Source: Spirogloea muscicola
Lineage: Eukaryota > Streptophyta > Zygnematophyceae > Spirogloeales > Spirogloeaceae
Direction: 5' to 3'
Length of the DNA: 64,000 bases
Assembly: GCA_009602725.1 (NCBI GenBank)
Contig: WELB01000245.1
Location: forward strand, 67,047-131,046
Part shown: one piece after another, positions 33,420 through 44,854 of the stretch
Position numbering within the stretch: the stretch's first letter is position 1
Layout of the letters: every line of letters starts with the position of its first letter
The notes under the pieces: model-generated
The model's database searches: none
The model's input: only the letters and a program-made list of their open reading frames with translations
Told to the model about the DNA's origin: nothing
Program-made: the position numbers and the translations under genes

Positions 33420-34340
33420 TTCTGACTGGCACTTCTTGCCCAGCTCTTCTTCCAGCTGCTCCTGGCTGGCTCCTCACAGCCCGTGCCTTGTGTTGGAGCC
33501 CAACCTCAATGAAGGCGGAGCTCTTGTATGACGAGGCTGCGGCTGTCAACGGCCAGCCCAAAAGAATGGACAAGGTCCAAGAGAGAAGCTCATCCAAGAG
33601 AAGCAGCAGCTCTTCACATGAGAAAGTGGCTCTCCCTCAAAAGCATACTGGAGTGTGTACTGAGTGCAGATCACGATAGGGGGGAGGACTGCGACAAGCC
33701 AGCCCACAAGATAATGAACAAGGTCCAAGAGGGGACATTGGCTATGAAAGGCCAGCCCCAGCTATGATATACCTACATGGTACTTGCTTACTTATGTATT
33801 TCAGCGCTTTTCGGCCCCCTTTGGACCTTGTCAACTCCTTAGCTGACTTTTCACATCCCCGCCCCCTTTGGGAGAGCCTCTCTCTTGTGAAAAGCTTAGA
33901 GTTACTTTAATCGAAAGGGGCGATGGCTGTGTAAAGAAAGAAAGACTCTTCCAGTAGATGGCGGTGGCTGTAGTTGGCCAGCCCACGAAAAAATGTATGG
34001 AGTGTGAATGTGTGAAAGGTCAGCCCAATGATGTATGATTCTGCTAGAATTTGTTCGTGGCTACCCACAACAAGCGTTGAGTCGGCAGGCGGGAAGAGCT
34101 CTCTGGCCACTTGAGTCGCTGTGTGCATTCTGGCCCCTTCGAGGCTTGTTCTTCCCTTTTCCTGGGCTAGGCTAATTCTTTCTTAGCTAATCACAGCTAT
34201 CGCTTGCAATGGAAGAGTCTTCATTCTATCGTTCATGCTTTTCTGGGCTGGCCACTAAAGGCAATCGCCCTACTGGAAGCCTCTTCTCCAGTAGAGGCTG
34301 GCCTCCCAGCCACCACCCTCTCCTGGAAGCGTCTTTCTTC
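33420..34340. repeat. Mixed-orientation cluster of LINE 3'-tail units
   Basis: Minus units at about 33535-33590 (AACGGCCAGCCCAAAAGAAT), 33690-33760 and 33950-34035; plus units at about 33810-33890 and 34125-34320 (CTTTTCTGGGCTGGCCACTA). At least seven cores in 0.9 kb with no coding sequence between them. Confidence 0.7.
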
Positions 34341-35183
34341 TTCTCCATCTCTTTCTCTTGTGGCGGCCGAGGACAGGCGTCGATGACTTGTGGGCAGCCG
34401 CGAGACCTCGAGGCTTCTGAGTTGGTGTAGCGAAAGCTAAGATGCAGAAAGGTGTCGCTAACGCGGCTGCGGTTGATTGGGAGGAGGGCGTGTCCATGAG
34501 AGGAGGGGGTGGACTTGCGGGAGGGAGGGGCGGTGCCGGAGGAAGAGGGAGAGCGTGGAGGGAGGGGAGGTGAATGGGAAAAGTTGTTCATGGTGCGGGG
34601 ACGAGGAGGGAGGATGAGGAGGGAGGAACGGGAGGGAGGGCGGGGGCGAAAGGGAGGGGGGGAGTCCAGCTCAGCCTGAGGGGCGGCGCTTGCCGGTCCA
34701 CAACTGCCACGTGGGGCCACATCCCTTCTCCTGGGGGATTCCTAGACATCCCCCAGGAGAGGAGGGGGGGGGGTGGGGTCTTAGTCTTAATATAGATATA
34801 GGAAACCTAATGTAAATACGAAGATATATGTATGATATATGTATTCACAAGTATATTTGAAGCATATTCATATGTGGAGAGATTGAGGGAGGGAGAGAAA
34901 AGTGGCTCTCTCAGAGATGAGCATTTCGAAGGGGGGGCTGTGAATAGCCAGGAATATTGACAAGGTCCCAATGCGCCCAGAAAAGCGCTGAACGACATAA
35001 GCGAGCGAGGACCATGTAGGATAACCACTTTGGTAACCTCAAAGTCAGGAGAGAGGAGAGAGAGAGAGAGGGGGGAGAGAGAGAGGGAGGGTACTTCGGG
35101 AAGGACACGGAGAGAGGTGAGGAAGTGGCTCTCCCACGGAGAGAGGTGAGGGATAGAGGAGAGGGGAGGGAAGGGAGGCAGCG
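34340..35183. other. Purine-rich upstream DNA of the DUF220 gene
   Basis: Holds GGAGGG-rich runs, a perfect 12-bp hairpin at 34728-34759, a minus-strand tail copy at about 34925-34985 (GTGAATAGCCAGGAATATTG) and GA-rich runs at 35050-35170. No gene is supported. Confidence 0.5.
34728..34759. repeat. Perfect 12-bp stem, 8-nt loop inverted repeat
   Basis: CTCCTGGGGGAT, loop TCCTAGAC, ATCCCCCAGGAG. No T-run follows, and the DNA is eukaryotic, so it is not called a terminator. Confidence 0.9.
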
Positions 35184-38100
35184 ATGGTACAGCAGACCAA
35201 CTCAACAAGAAGAAGGGCTCGCCCATCAACAGGATCGAGGCGGCGGCGGCGGTGGCGCCACAAGCCGCGGCAGCCGCCAGCGGCGAGCTGGAGCGCCGCA
35301 GAGCATCGCCGGCGGAGCTGCGCGTCCAGAGCTTCTTCCGGGTGAGAGCCGCTCGAATGCGCCCATCACAGCGTCGGCCGGCAATTTGCCATGAATCTCG
35401 GCGGCAAATTGTGGGATGTGCTGGGGGCTCGACTGTGCTGCAACGTGCCATCATTGCCGCAAAACCCATAATTCAGGTCCAGTGGCGGTGCTCAGGAGGC
35501 GAGGTTTGCGGTCTCGTCGGCTGCAGCACAGCTCCGGGGCGCGCTCGAGCAACAGCGGAGTCTAGCGCTCCGGAGCGGCGGCGGCCGGCAGATGGAGGCT
35601 GGCGGCAGCAATGGCGGCGAGGACGCGGCGGTGAGCGCCATCAAGGGGCTGAGCCTGAGGTCGGCGCCAGTGGTGCTGGCCAATGACAACGCCCTGCGGG
35701 AGCACCTCAAGTCGGCGCCGCCTTCGCCGCCGCGGCCATCACTGGATGAGGAAGCAGACGCTGAGGTGCACTCACCATTCATTACAGTCACTACTTATTC
35801 TTTTTATCTCACTGGAATAGCTGCAAAGAGCTCAATGAATTATTATCATAAGTGCATCTATTTAAGCAATGTTGACTTAGAGCGTGCCCAGCAGGGCCAT
35901 GCGGGGCGCCGACCCTTGACCTCGCCGGCCATCGCAATGCCGGCCGCCCAGCGCCAGCATTGCTGCTAGCAATTGAGCAACAGCCGCAAGCCTGCGATGA
36001 CTTCAATCAGTATGACTAAGCATTGAGGCGATGCCATTCATTAAACGCTCAGTTCCACATCGACATGTATTTGTGCAGCTGAAGGTGTGGCGCGCAAATC
36101 CCTTTTGGGTGGACGAGGTGCCATCACTGAAGGTACTACAGAGCCGGTGCTAGCTGTGGCACTGAGAGGGCGTGACTCGGCGATGTGGGCTGCTCTCTGC
36201 ATGCACTGACTTGCGTGTGACAACCCGCTGGCTTCGTCCTGTGCAGTGCCTGAGTAATAATCAGTTTGCATGTTCTTAATTGAATGACTGAGCAGCCGTC
36301 CTTCATGTCGGCGGCCCCGCCGAGTCGCCAATTTGGCACTTGGTTGCAGCACCGGCTCAGCACGCCTCCCTGCCCGCGCAGGTCAGCGTGCCACGCGGCC
36401 AGCTCTGCCGCCTTGACTGCAGCTTCAAGATCGGCCTGCCGCCGACGGCCGTGTACGACATCCTCGTCAGGCCTGACAACACCTCCGTCTTCAAGAGCAT
36501 CAAGGTCCACATCTCGCCTGCTGCCTCCTGCAATTGTCGCCACCTCCACCGCCAGCGCACTTTGACCGGCAACTTTCACTCAACGATTTCCATCAATATC
36601 ACCACCAATACATGGTGGAATTGTCATTCCGAATACCCTCAGAATTGCAGCACGCTTGGTCGCTTTCCGCTCTTGTGGCATGCCAGGCCGTCAAGTCGCG
36701 GACAGTGCTTGAGGACGATGGCAACGAGCAGCTCGTGGAGATCGAGCAGTCCGCCATTTGGCGCTTCCTCATGCTGTCGGGGACGTTTGACGTCAAGCTG
36801 CTGGTCAAGCAGAACCGGCAGACAAAGCATGTGAGTGTGACTGTGCCCCATAACAGGCGAGGGTCTGCATAACTGCACAACACAGTTGCACTAAGTGAAG
36901 TTGACCTCCAGTTTCCAGGGTTTGATATGTAACTAACAGTCTTCCCTTTTCTAAAACCCATGCCTCTCACCCCATCTTTACCCCTCTCCTCCCTTTCCCC
37001 CTTCCCTCACGCCACCCCGCGCCTCCCTCCCTCCTTCTCTCACCCTCTCCCCCTCTCCTCCAGTCTTCTCTACCTCTCTCCCTCTCCCACTTACATGAGT
37101 TCCTTCCTCCCTCCCCAACAATCCCCCCTCTACTCAGCCTCTCTCCTTCCCCCTCCCCTCACTCCCTTTCCCTCACTACCCCTCACTTTATCACCTGCTT
37201 TCCTTCCTTCCTCCCATTCCTTCCCACTTTGGCCTTGCCACCCTCGTTCCTTACTCCCTCTTTCTTACCCTGCCCCACTAGCTCCCCCTCTCCTCTCTCT
37301 CCACCGTCCCTGTTTCCTTCCCTTTCTCTTCCCCCATTCTCATGATCCTCCTCCCTCTCCTTGTTCGTGCTCGCATCTCTCTTACATCCTAGTACCTCTT
37401 TGGAGCTTCTTTGAAGCGTCCATTTGAAGGGCCCATATTGCTACGTAGCTTGTGGGCACTGCTTGGACAAGAAAGGGTTCACGAGCCTAAGCCAAGCAAT
37501 CATGTGGGTGTCGGCAGATCCAATACAAGCTGGCGCAGGCAGGGTTCATGAAGAGCTTTGAGGGCACGTGGAAGATTGAGCCGTACGTCCTGCCAGCCGC
37601 CCCTGATAGCCTCGCTCCTCCGGGTAGCCGAAGCAGTGCCACGTCGCCGCCAGCGCAGCAGCACATCAGCATGACCTCAGCGCCCTCCGGCATCCACGTC
37701 AGCACGACTGCCGCGACGACGTCGTCCACTGCGGCCGCGCCGCACCATGGTGGCGGCGAGGCCGCAGCAGCGGGCGACCGGCGCGCGGACCTGCCGGAGA
37801 GCACCGAGGCGCGTGAGCAGCCGCCGCAGCCCAAGGTGGCAAGCGTGCTCACGCTGTCGCAGGTCGTCCAGCCGTCCATCATTCCACCTCCACCCATCTC
37901 ATGGTACATCCGTGGCATCACCGCGGACACCACGCGCACCATGCTCGCCGACCTCCAGGTGCGCTTACTACTGACCTAGACCCCGATATGCTATGCCAAG
38001 ATGACTTACTGCCTGGATTTGACCCCACACTTTGAAGTCTTGACCCCAAGTCATGACCTGCATATTGCTGTGGATAAACGAATTACTCAACTCCACAGCT

Positions 38101-38586
38101 CGTTGGCTGATAGCAAGGCCTCTCCTTAATTGCTGTACTGTATTGACCACCAATGCAAGAGTGTCTGCCCTGAATAGATAGGTGTCGAGGAACTTGTGAT
38201 CAGCTTGTGAGCAGTGGTATAGCTTCCTTCATGCAAAGCCCAAGTCGGCCAAATGTAAGGTGCCTTGGAGGTTGACTATACTTGATTGGATAATCCAACG
38301 TGTAAGACTGTGGGGTCCATAATGTAGGTCTTGTGGTTCTGAATGTTGCTGGCACTGCAGATGCATAATCTCTTAGCAAAGCCCGTTGACTTTGCAGGCG
38401 GCGGCGCGGAGGATCCGAGAGGGCCAGGTCGCCTTTCCGCAGGCGGTTCGGGGGGACAGCCCCACCAGCGAGAGGCCCCACCAGAGCAACGAAGCACCGA
38501 GGAGGGGGAGGGATGGCGACTCGGAGGAGATGCGGGGCCGGCGGCGCACGCACCGGGAGTTCCGGGAGAGGGATGACGACGAGTGA
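35184..38586 (+). CDS. Plant DUF220 / START-like domain protein
   Basis: Seven exons in phase: 35184-35341, 35477-35765, 36079-36132, 36382-36504, 36687-36830, 37518-37958 and 38398-38586, giving 465 aa. The first about 60 residues are Arg/Ser-rich without acids (MVQQTNSTRRRARPSTGS), like an organelle transit peptide. The conserved part reads LKVWRANPFWVDEVPSLK, VSVPRGQLCRLDCSFKIGLP, AVYDILVRPDNTSVFKSIK, EIEQSAIWRFLMLSGTFDV, GFMKSFEGTWKIEPY and IIPPPPISWYIRGITADTT, which match the plant DUF220 family, a lipid-binding START/cyclase-like fold by family knowledge. A Ser/Pro/Ala-rich insert of about 80 residues splits the domain in exon 6. The function is not established. Exon 1 is the least certain. 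Confidence 0.8.
36955..37400 (+). repeat. Long polypyrimidine tract in DUF220 intron 5
   Basis: About 445 nt almost free of purine runs (CCCTCTCCTCCCTTTCCCCC and similar). It fills most of the intron between 36831 and 37517 and creates a spurious 155-aa frame. Confidence 0.9.
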
Positions 38587-40855
38587 CTGGAATCATGTAT
38601 TAGATGGATATATATTTTATTCATTGATCCTACAGTTCTTTCCAGGAAGCAGTAGGTCCAACATCCGAGAGTTTCCCATTTTGAACTCTTTGGTCGCCCT
38701 CTTGTGGCTGTCTTAGCTCTCTGCGCATTTGCATTAAACACTAAGCACTTGAACCTCCTCAAGCATAGGCACATCATGTCTGACTGCATAGACTGGGAGC
38801 TTCAGTTAGCATTTTTTTGAATTGTATCTGGTTTGCACGTGAGACAGACAAGCACTGTGCAGCCAACTTGCATATGTAGTATTTGATAGACATAGACTGC
38901 CTTCTGGCGATTCACCTGGCGTTGTGATCGATTCAGACGAGCATGTGACGAAGTGCCAGTATGACCATGCATTGTCATTCACTAAATCAGAAGCAAGCAC
39001 AAGCACAAGACACCACTTATGTCTTACTGCATATCATGCAGTGGCAGACCGCTTACGTCTACACACGAAACAGAAGGCCAAATAGTGCACATGCTGACAG
39101 CTCGAGATGATGTTCCGCCGATTGTTTTAAGGTAAGTGTGAGCTATTACTTATGTTTGCTAAAGGTGTCACATGGTCGGATTCATCATCTCAATCAAGTC
39201 ATGAACGCAGATAGGCATCTGGCTCACACTTCCAAAACATCAATTCGATATAGGGTGCTGCGACCGAAAATGTGGAATATTGGTGAAGAAGGAAATGGTA
39301 CACAGAAGCTTGATCAGGTATGAAATCGTCACAGAAGGCCAGACCAGTTACTGTGTCAAGCTGTTGTTGATTGAGAATGCTAGAAGCCCGCGAGATTCTG
39401 TAAGGTCATTGAGGGAATTGAGGTGCCAAGAAGTGATGCTGCCAAGCGGTGAACTGCCAAGCTAACTTAGTGCTTTTCCTCTGCAAGCATTAGTAAGAGA
39501 ACCTGGCCATGAATTTCCAATATACATGACCTCTACGTCTATCAAGTAATGCATTGCAAGCTGCAATGAAGCACGAACCCTCAGAAGACACCAACTGGCA
39601 ACCAGGCTCCGGTCATTCCAACCCAACCTGAGTTGCTTACTGTGCCAAAATGTATCTCCTGAAGTGCGACATTGATGCCCCAACATATATGCTGTCCTCA
39701 CAGCAATGCCAGTCTCAGCTAGGCCGCTGATCACAGTAGCTAGAGTTAGTTTCTCAAAGCCGCACAGAAGAGCGAGGGCGTTGTGGAAAGACGACGGATT
39801 GCTATTGACTTGCCCCTTCGCTGCTGCCTCATGTCCCTATCTCTCACCCCTGGAACTGCCTTGCGTATGACCCCTCTTCAAGGGTACTACAAACATAGTA
39901 AAAATCGAATGTGATATTCCAAGCAAAGGCGACCGGGAGGGAGCAGAAGGACAAGTCATTAGGATGAGGGACATTAAAAACCGGCACTGTTTATTATTGT
40001 GTGGGGCGCAGAGTGGGCTTGGCGTCGTTTGGCGTGACGTCGTTTGGCCCCTCCAGAGGGCACCATGGCTGTGGGCGCCCAAGGACTTTCTTTGGACATA
40101 CTAGGGCAGGATTGCGCCAGCATCGAGGCCTGCTCAACTCAACACGTACTCATAGCCCAAGCCCGAAAGAGCACTCTTGGAGTGCAAGACATGCGAACTC
40201 CATAGTGAAATGCTGAGAATTTGGACAGCTCGAGGCAGGCAGGAGGCAGCGTGTTCTCTGCAGTAATTTACTAAAAGAAAGAATGCAGCTGCTGATTTAC
40301 TGGAGTATGGTGAAGATAGGATAGTGAATAATTAGCCTGTTGCTGACCAGCATGGTTTGAGAAGGGATGCACATGCTAAACCAAGCTGGTCAAACACGAG
40401 CCCGATAGAGTCGTCGTTACGAGGAATCCAAGGCCCATGACTGACAGTGGCCACAGCCACAGGGAAGGGCCACTTCAAGGGCCAGCTGAAAGGGAAGCTC
40501 TTCCACCATTCGAAGGGGAGGCAAAGCCTGCCAAGCTCCTTGCAGAGTCCCTGCCAAGGACAACCTTGCCAACATAGAAGAGCTGCTGTTAAGGAAGTAC
40601 CTCTGGGGTAAGATCGCTTATTCAATGGCAGTGGTTGGCAATTGACATATTAAAGAAGACCCGCATGCAAAACGTTGACCTTGGTATGCTAATACAACTA
40701 TGAGGCATAAACGTCAACACAAGCGATCCGTGTGGACGCCCCCTGGACCAGTGACACATGCTTGTCGAGCTTAACGCCTGCAAAAGTGTCCAGCCTCTCT
40801 TCAAGCGTCACGACCCAGCCTTGTCTGATTGAGCCGAAGGGACTTGCTTTCAAGG
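38587..40855. other. Intergenic, no gene seen
   Basis: Short frames only. Nothing was recognised on either strand. Confidence 0.6.
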
Positions 40856-40859
40856 TGTA

Positions 40860-41080
40860 ATAGTCGACTCGATATGGGCTGGCCTTTTGACAGCCATCGC
40901 CTCCTTTTGGGATGGACTTTCTTATAATATCTCACAACGGACAGCACGAGCTGCGAGGCTTCTCACAGCGAGAGGCCACGCATTTCACCTGTCGCATCCA
41001 CGGGTCTGCCGAATATAACAGCTCTTACAAATTGACAGCAGTGGCTGTGAGAGGCCAGCCCAGCGAAGGCCGCAACAAAT
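40860..41080. repeat. Two LINE 3'-tail units in opposite orientation
   Basis: Plus unit at about 40870-40925 (ATATGGGCTGGCCTTTTGAC, AGCCATCGCCTCC) and minus unit at about 41035-41075 (GGCTGTGAGAGGCCAGCCCA). Confidence 0.7.
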
Positions 41081-41169
41081 AGGTCAACGCCTACAGTACT
41101 CACTTGGTATGATTCAATCTTCCGGGCTGCCGCGCCAAGGCTCATCCAAACTGCTAGCGCAGGTCGCAG

Positions 41170-41330
41170 CTCATAGCAAGAGCGAGAGAGAAGGCGCGCG
41201 GTGCGCGTTTAACGAAAGGGTGGCCAATGTAAGCCAGTTCACTCCTCAGGCAAAAGCTAGTGCTAACAGTGGAGGCACCTAGATTGAACGGCTATGCTAA
41301 GGTGGCTAAGGTAACAGTGTGACAAGAGGT
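41170..41330 (+). repeat. Dispersed repeat with GCTAGTGCTAA core
   Basis: Contains GAGAGAAGGCGCGCGGTGCG, AAAAGCTAGTGCTAACAGTG and ATGCTAAGGTGGCTAAGGTA then ACAGTGTG. Related copies are at about 54160-54310 (+) and 57475-57550 (-). Confidence 0.6.
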
Positions 41331-42217
41331 TGCAGTAATCTATGAATTATTTGGTGCCATGAAATGGACATTTTCCCCAACTCCTCTGCGCCGTTCACAC
41401 TGCCTGAGCTCGACAAAGGTCCGCGAGATAGTCCACATTTCGGAGCCACGTCAGCACGTTGAGTAGGATCTTTCTGAAGGAAGCCCCCCCCGGGGGGGAA
41501 AGCTCGCGCGGTGATTGGCTGGGGAGGGGGGGGGCTTCTGCTGGAGCGGATAGTTAAATATCTGGCTGACTGCCAGGTGGCAGTCAAGTAATAAGAATCT
41601 CGGCTACGACCGCCAATGAGAAGCAGCCAGCGTGGCTGCTGCCGCTAGCGCGGCACAGATCTTTGCGGGCTCCTCTGCGGGCCTCGCCGCGCCCCCGCGG
41701 GTGGTGAGCGACGGCCGGAGGAGTCGAGACGCCGTCGGAACGAGCGTTTCCCCCGTCGCTAAGCATCCTCCCCTACCGCGACGAACCCGCAGAGGAAAAG
41801 CGCGCCCCCGGGGAAGCGGGCCCCTTTTCGGCGGCACGTGCCCGGCGGGTGTCAGGATCTCGAACTGTGATCTAATGTTGTTATAATTCTTCACGATGGT
41901 CTGTTACTGGGAAAGTCGCATTCAAGCCGGGATCGAAATATCGGGCTCGGAGCCCCAAATATCTGGCGGCCGCCCCGTGGCTGGGCGGGAGAGGGGAAAG
42001 CGCGGGGCAGGAGGGAGGTGGGCGGCCCACCTCCCTCCTCCGAGCGAGGCACCGGCAGGTGCGCCCGAAGGGCGGTGGGGAGGGGGATCTGGGCGGCGCG
42101 TAGGCAGGTGCCTGGAGGGAGGAGGGAGGACGGAGAGAAGCAGGCGTCACAACGCGCCCGCGCTGCCCTGCTGAGGTCGAGGCGCTGCGGAGCGCGCGCA
42201 GAGAGAGAGAGCGGGTA

Positions 42218-42293
<76 letters not shown>

Positions 42294-42622
42294 GAAGGGA
42301 GGTAGAGGAGAGAGAGGGAGAGGACGAAGGGAGGTAGAGGGGAGAGAGGGAGGGAGAGAGGGAGAGAGGGAGGGAGAGAGGGAGAGAGAGAGAGAGAGAG
42401 GAGGTAGAGAGAGAGAGAGAGCGGAAGGCGGAGCGCCGAGCGAAGCGGCAAGGGCGACCGCCCAGAGACTAAGACCGTCGCTCCCGGCGCCGCTCCTGGC
42501 ACTGGCGGTGCGGCGTTGGCTGCGGTAGCTCCCATCGGCGCGGCGCTGAGTTGGGTCCTCCTGCAAGTAGCCGAGCACTCGCCAGCAGAGGCGCTACTTG
42601 GCGGAGCCAGGGTGCCGCTGGC
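41331..42622. other. GC-rich upstream region of the COR27/28-like gene
   Basis: No gene is supported. Contains a C8G7 palindrome at about 41480 and an 8-bp inverted repeat GACTGCCA-GG-TGGCAGTC at 41568-41585. Confidence 0.45.
42198..42422. repeat. (GA)n and GA-rich microsatellite block
   Basis: A pure GA run at about 42220-42290, followed by three imperfect GGACGAAGGGAGGTAGAG-type units and more GA. Confidence 0.95.
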
Positions 42623-44003
42623 ATGAGCGGCGATGGGAAGAGCCGGTGGGGTCATGGCGGCGGTTCTGTAACGGCAGGGCCAGTGTCGGCGGCCGCTGCG
42701 GAGGCGGCCATGGCAGCTGCAGGCAGCAGCATCAGCCTCTACCACCCGCTCGCCGGCCCGCCGCCGCACCTCGCCGCGCCGCAGCCCAGCACTACGCGCT
42801 CGACGCTCACGGCCGAGGACCGGCGGCTGTCGCGTCCCGGACGCCACCGTCGCCGCCGGCCCGCCGAGGCGACGCTGCCGGCAGGCGCACGTCGGCTCCG
42901 ACCAGGCCGTGCCGGTGCAGACGCCGTATCTCGGAGCAGCAACTGAGGTCAGGACCAGCCTCACGCCCTCCCTCCGTCATCTCCCGGCATCAGTCAGCAA
43001 CCTCTATGTGCTGACTCGCGGTTACTGAAGGAAGAATGGCGCTGCTGATATCTATAGAGCGGCTGTAATGGAAAGCCAGGTGCATACAGAGGGTGTCCAT
43101 GACTATACTAGCAGAGCCACAGGCTAGGCATATAGGGCGCTCTTAGTCACTGAGCGGGTCGGCTTAGCAGCATATGTTATCACATCCATTAATCAGTGTG
43201 CTTGCCATTGTACTGTGCCACTGAGGCCCTCCACAACTCAATACGCCCTCCTTCCTCTCTTTCTGCTCCCTGCCCCCTCCCGCCTTTGTTGCTAATGTAG
43301 AATCTTGTCATCTGGCTTCCCTCTCTCCAGTCGGTGACAGCGGTCGCGGCGCTCGAGGAGGCCGAGGCGTCTTACACCACAGAGTGGACAGACAGCGAGC
43401 ACGAGTCGTACCTCGGCCAGTTGGAGCGGCGGTTCGTGGACAGGCTCTACAAGCGGCAGTTCTGCGAAGCCGGTGTTTGTGGGGTGCAGCCCGCGCAACT
43501 GGACCTATGTGAAGATGAGCTCGTGCGGCGCATGGGTGCCCGCTTCCTCGCCCTCGTGGGCCCCCCCCCGGCTACCGTCGGTGGCCACTGTGTACAGCCC
43601 GTGGCCGCCGCTGCGGAAACGGGGGTGATTGACGTCGATGCAGAGGTGAGCAGGCTCTCCCTCCCTCCCCTCTTTATCCCCGCCGTTAAGCCCACCCCAC
43701 CTTCAATTTGCACTGGTCAATGACCGTCATTAGATGTGCTTGTCGTCGTACTCAGCCACTCTGCCTTCCATCATTTTGATATACGCAAGTGAACTTCCAC
43801 CCTCGTCTCGCTCTTTGTCACACTCCATTAGTCCATTGATCATACAAAGTGGGGTTCACAGTCAGCCAGCAGCCTGACGCTTTCTCACACCTCTCTCTCC
43901 GTCTCTGCAGTCCTCGGACGACAGCTCAGAGGTGCTGCAGCAGCCGCTGCAGGGTCGTATCAAGCGGCGCCGGTTGTTGCCGTGCCTACCTGGTGGCATC
44001 TGA
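42623..44003 (+). CDS. Possible COR27/COR28-like (cold/circadian regulator) protein
   Basis: Two exons are well supported: 43331-43645 and 43911-44003, in phase and ending KRRRLLPCLPGGI. The first reads YTTEWTDSEHESYLGQLERR then FVDRLYKRQFC, the WTDE-H-x-YLxSLExSFVxQLY signature of the land-plant COR27/28 family, which modulates clock and light signalling through COP1/SPA (family knowledge). The C-terminal exon opens with an acidic SSDDSSEVLQQP and a basic KRRRR patch. The upstream exon ends at 42947 in the frame AHVGSDQAVPVQTPYLGAAT, but the frame of the nearest ATG (42623, MSGDGKSRWGHGG) differs, so either an unseen intron, another first exon or an assembly error lies between. Intron 42948-43330 holds a LINE relic. 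Confidence 0.55.
42950..43090 (+). mobile_element. LINE 3' relic inside a host intron
   Basis: Encodes HLPASVSNLYVLTRGY-stop at 43028, then a tail with ATCTATAGAGCGGCTGTAAT and GGAAAGCCAGGTGCAT. The tail part recurs at about 62955-63010 upstream of Cpn10. Confidence 0.7.
43140..43250 (+). repeat. ACTGAGCGGGTC tail-variant repeat
   Basis: CACTGAGCGGGTCGGCTTAG followed by GTGTGCTTGCCATTGTACTG and CACTGAGGCCCTCC. Related to 45415-45500 (+), about 19400-19480 (-) and a short piece at 43720-43780. Confidence 0.6.
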
Positions 44004-44854
44004 GAGGAAAACCCATCGTGGCCGCTGCCTCTTGGCACTTTTTGCTTCATTAGTATGATGGCAATAGTTCCAGGAGCTCCATGCACAAGTTGCATCATCA
44101 GCGTCATAGATGTAGGTAGGAACAGATACTTAGCTTCCCAGCTCGGCAGGCCCAGTCTATGAGAGGCCGCTGGCTGCTAAGGGCCGCCGCTGGCTGTGGC
44201 TGGCCCAGGAGATGCTATCTCTGCATGTTCCAGCCAAATTGCCGACCTCGCAGACTTGCAAAAGTGCACTGCAGAGCTGGTCGTGGCGCCTCTCACTTGA
44301 GTACCTGCATCTGGCCAAGCCAATACTTGTCATGGAGTGGGCTGGTCAATCTTGCCAGCCTATTGGGCCGTATGTCATTGTGAACAATAAGTCGGAAGAC
44401 CTTTGACCCCTCCGGCTGCCTGAATAAGACAACTGACTGGCATGTTGAGCAGTGAGGACTTTCATGTGGATGCACATTTGTGGCACCTTGCTATGCAAAC
44501 TACGTCTGACTGGTTTTGTTAGTGACTCTCAGCTATGCATGAATCGAATCCTAATCAATCCCGAACTGCAATCAAATGCAGAAAGGCCACAACTGTGTCC
44601 TACATAGGAGATATGATGTTGTTACATTCTATGTGTAGTATGTACATAATTGATTTGGGAGTATGAGCATTAAGAGGTTGATTGTTAGACCAGCTTGTAC
44701 ATTCTGAACCTGAAGCTGCAGCAACGTGATGCACCACAGCAACTATGCCGCCATGGCTATGTTGCAAAGCAAGTTGCTGAGGCTACGGACACAACAATAG
44801 CCCTGGGCAGACTTTGGGCTTCGTCTTGCTGGCGTAGTGGGAATGCAATTTCGC
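44004..44854. other. Intergenic between convergent genes
   Basis: 3' flanks of the COR27/28-like and L2HGDH genes. No further gene is seen. Confidence 0.6.

Noticed and set aside
34226-34720. 164-aa minus-strand Pro/Ser-rich frame
   Set aside because: Non-ATG start, low complexity, and its 3' half is tail-repeat sequence.
36960-37427. 155-aa Pro/Ser/Leu frame
   Set aside because: Translation of the CT-rich intron tract in the DUF220 gene.
41632-41886. Plus-strand frame resembling a transit peptide
   Set aside because: Starts at GTG, has no ATG in frame, and does not join to a recognisable downstream exon.
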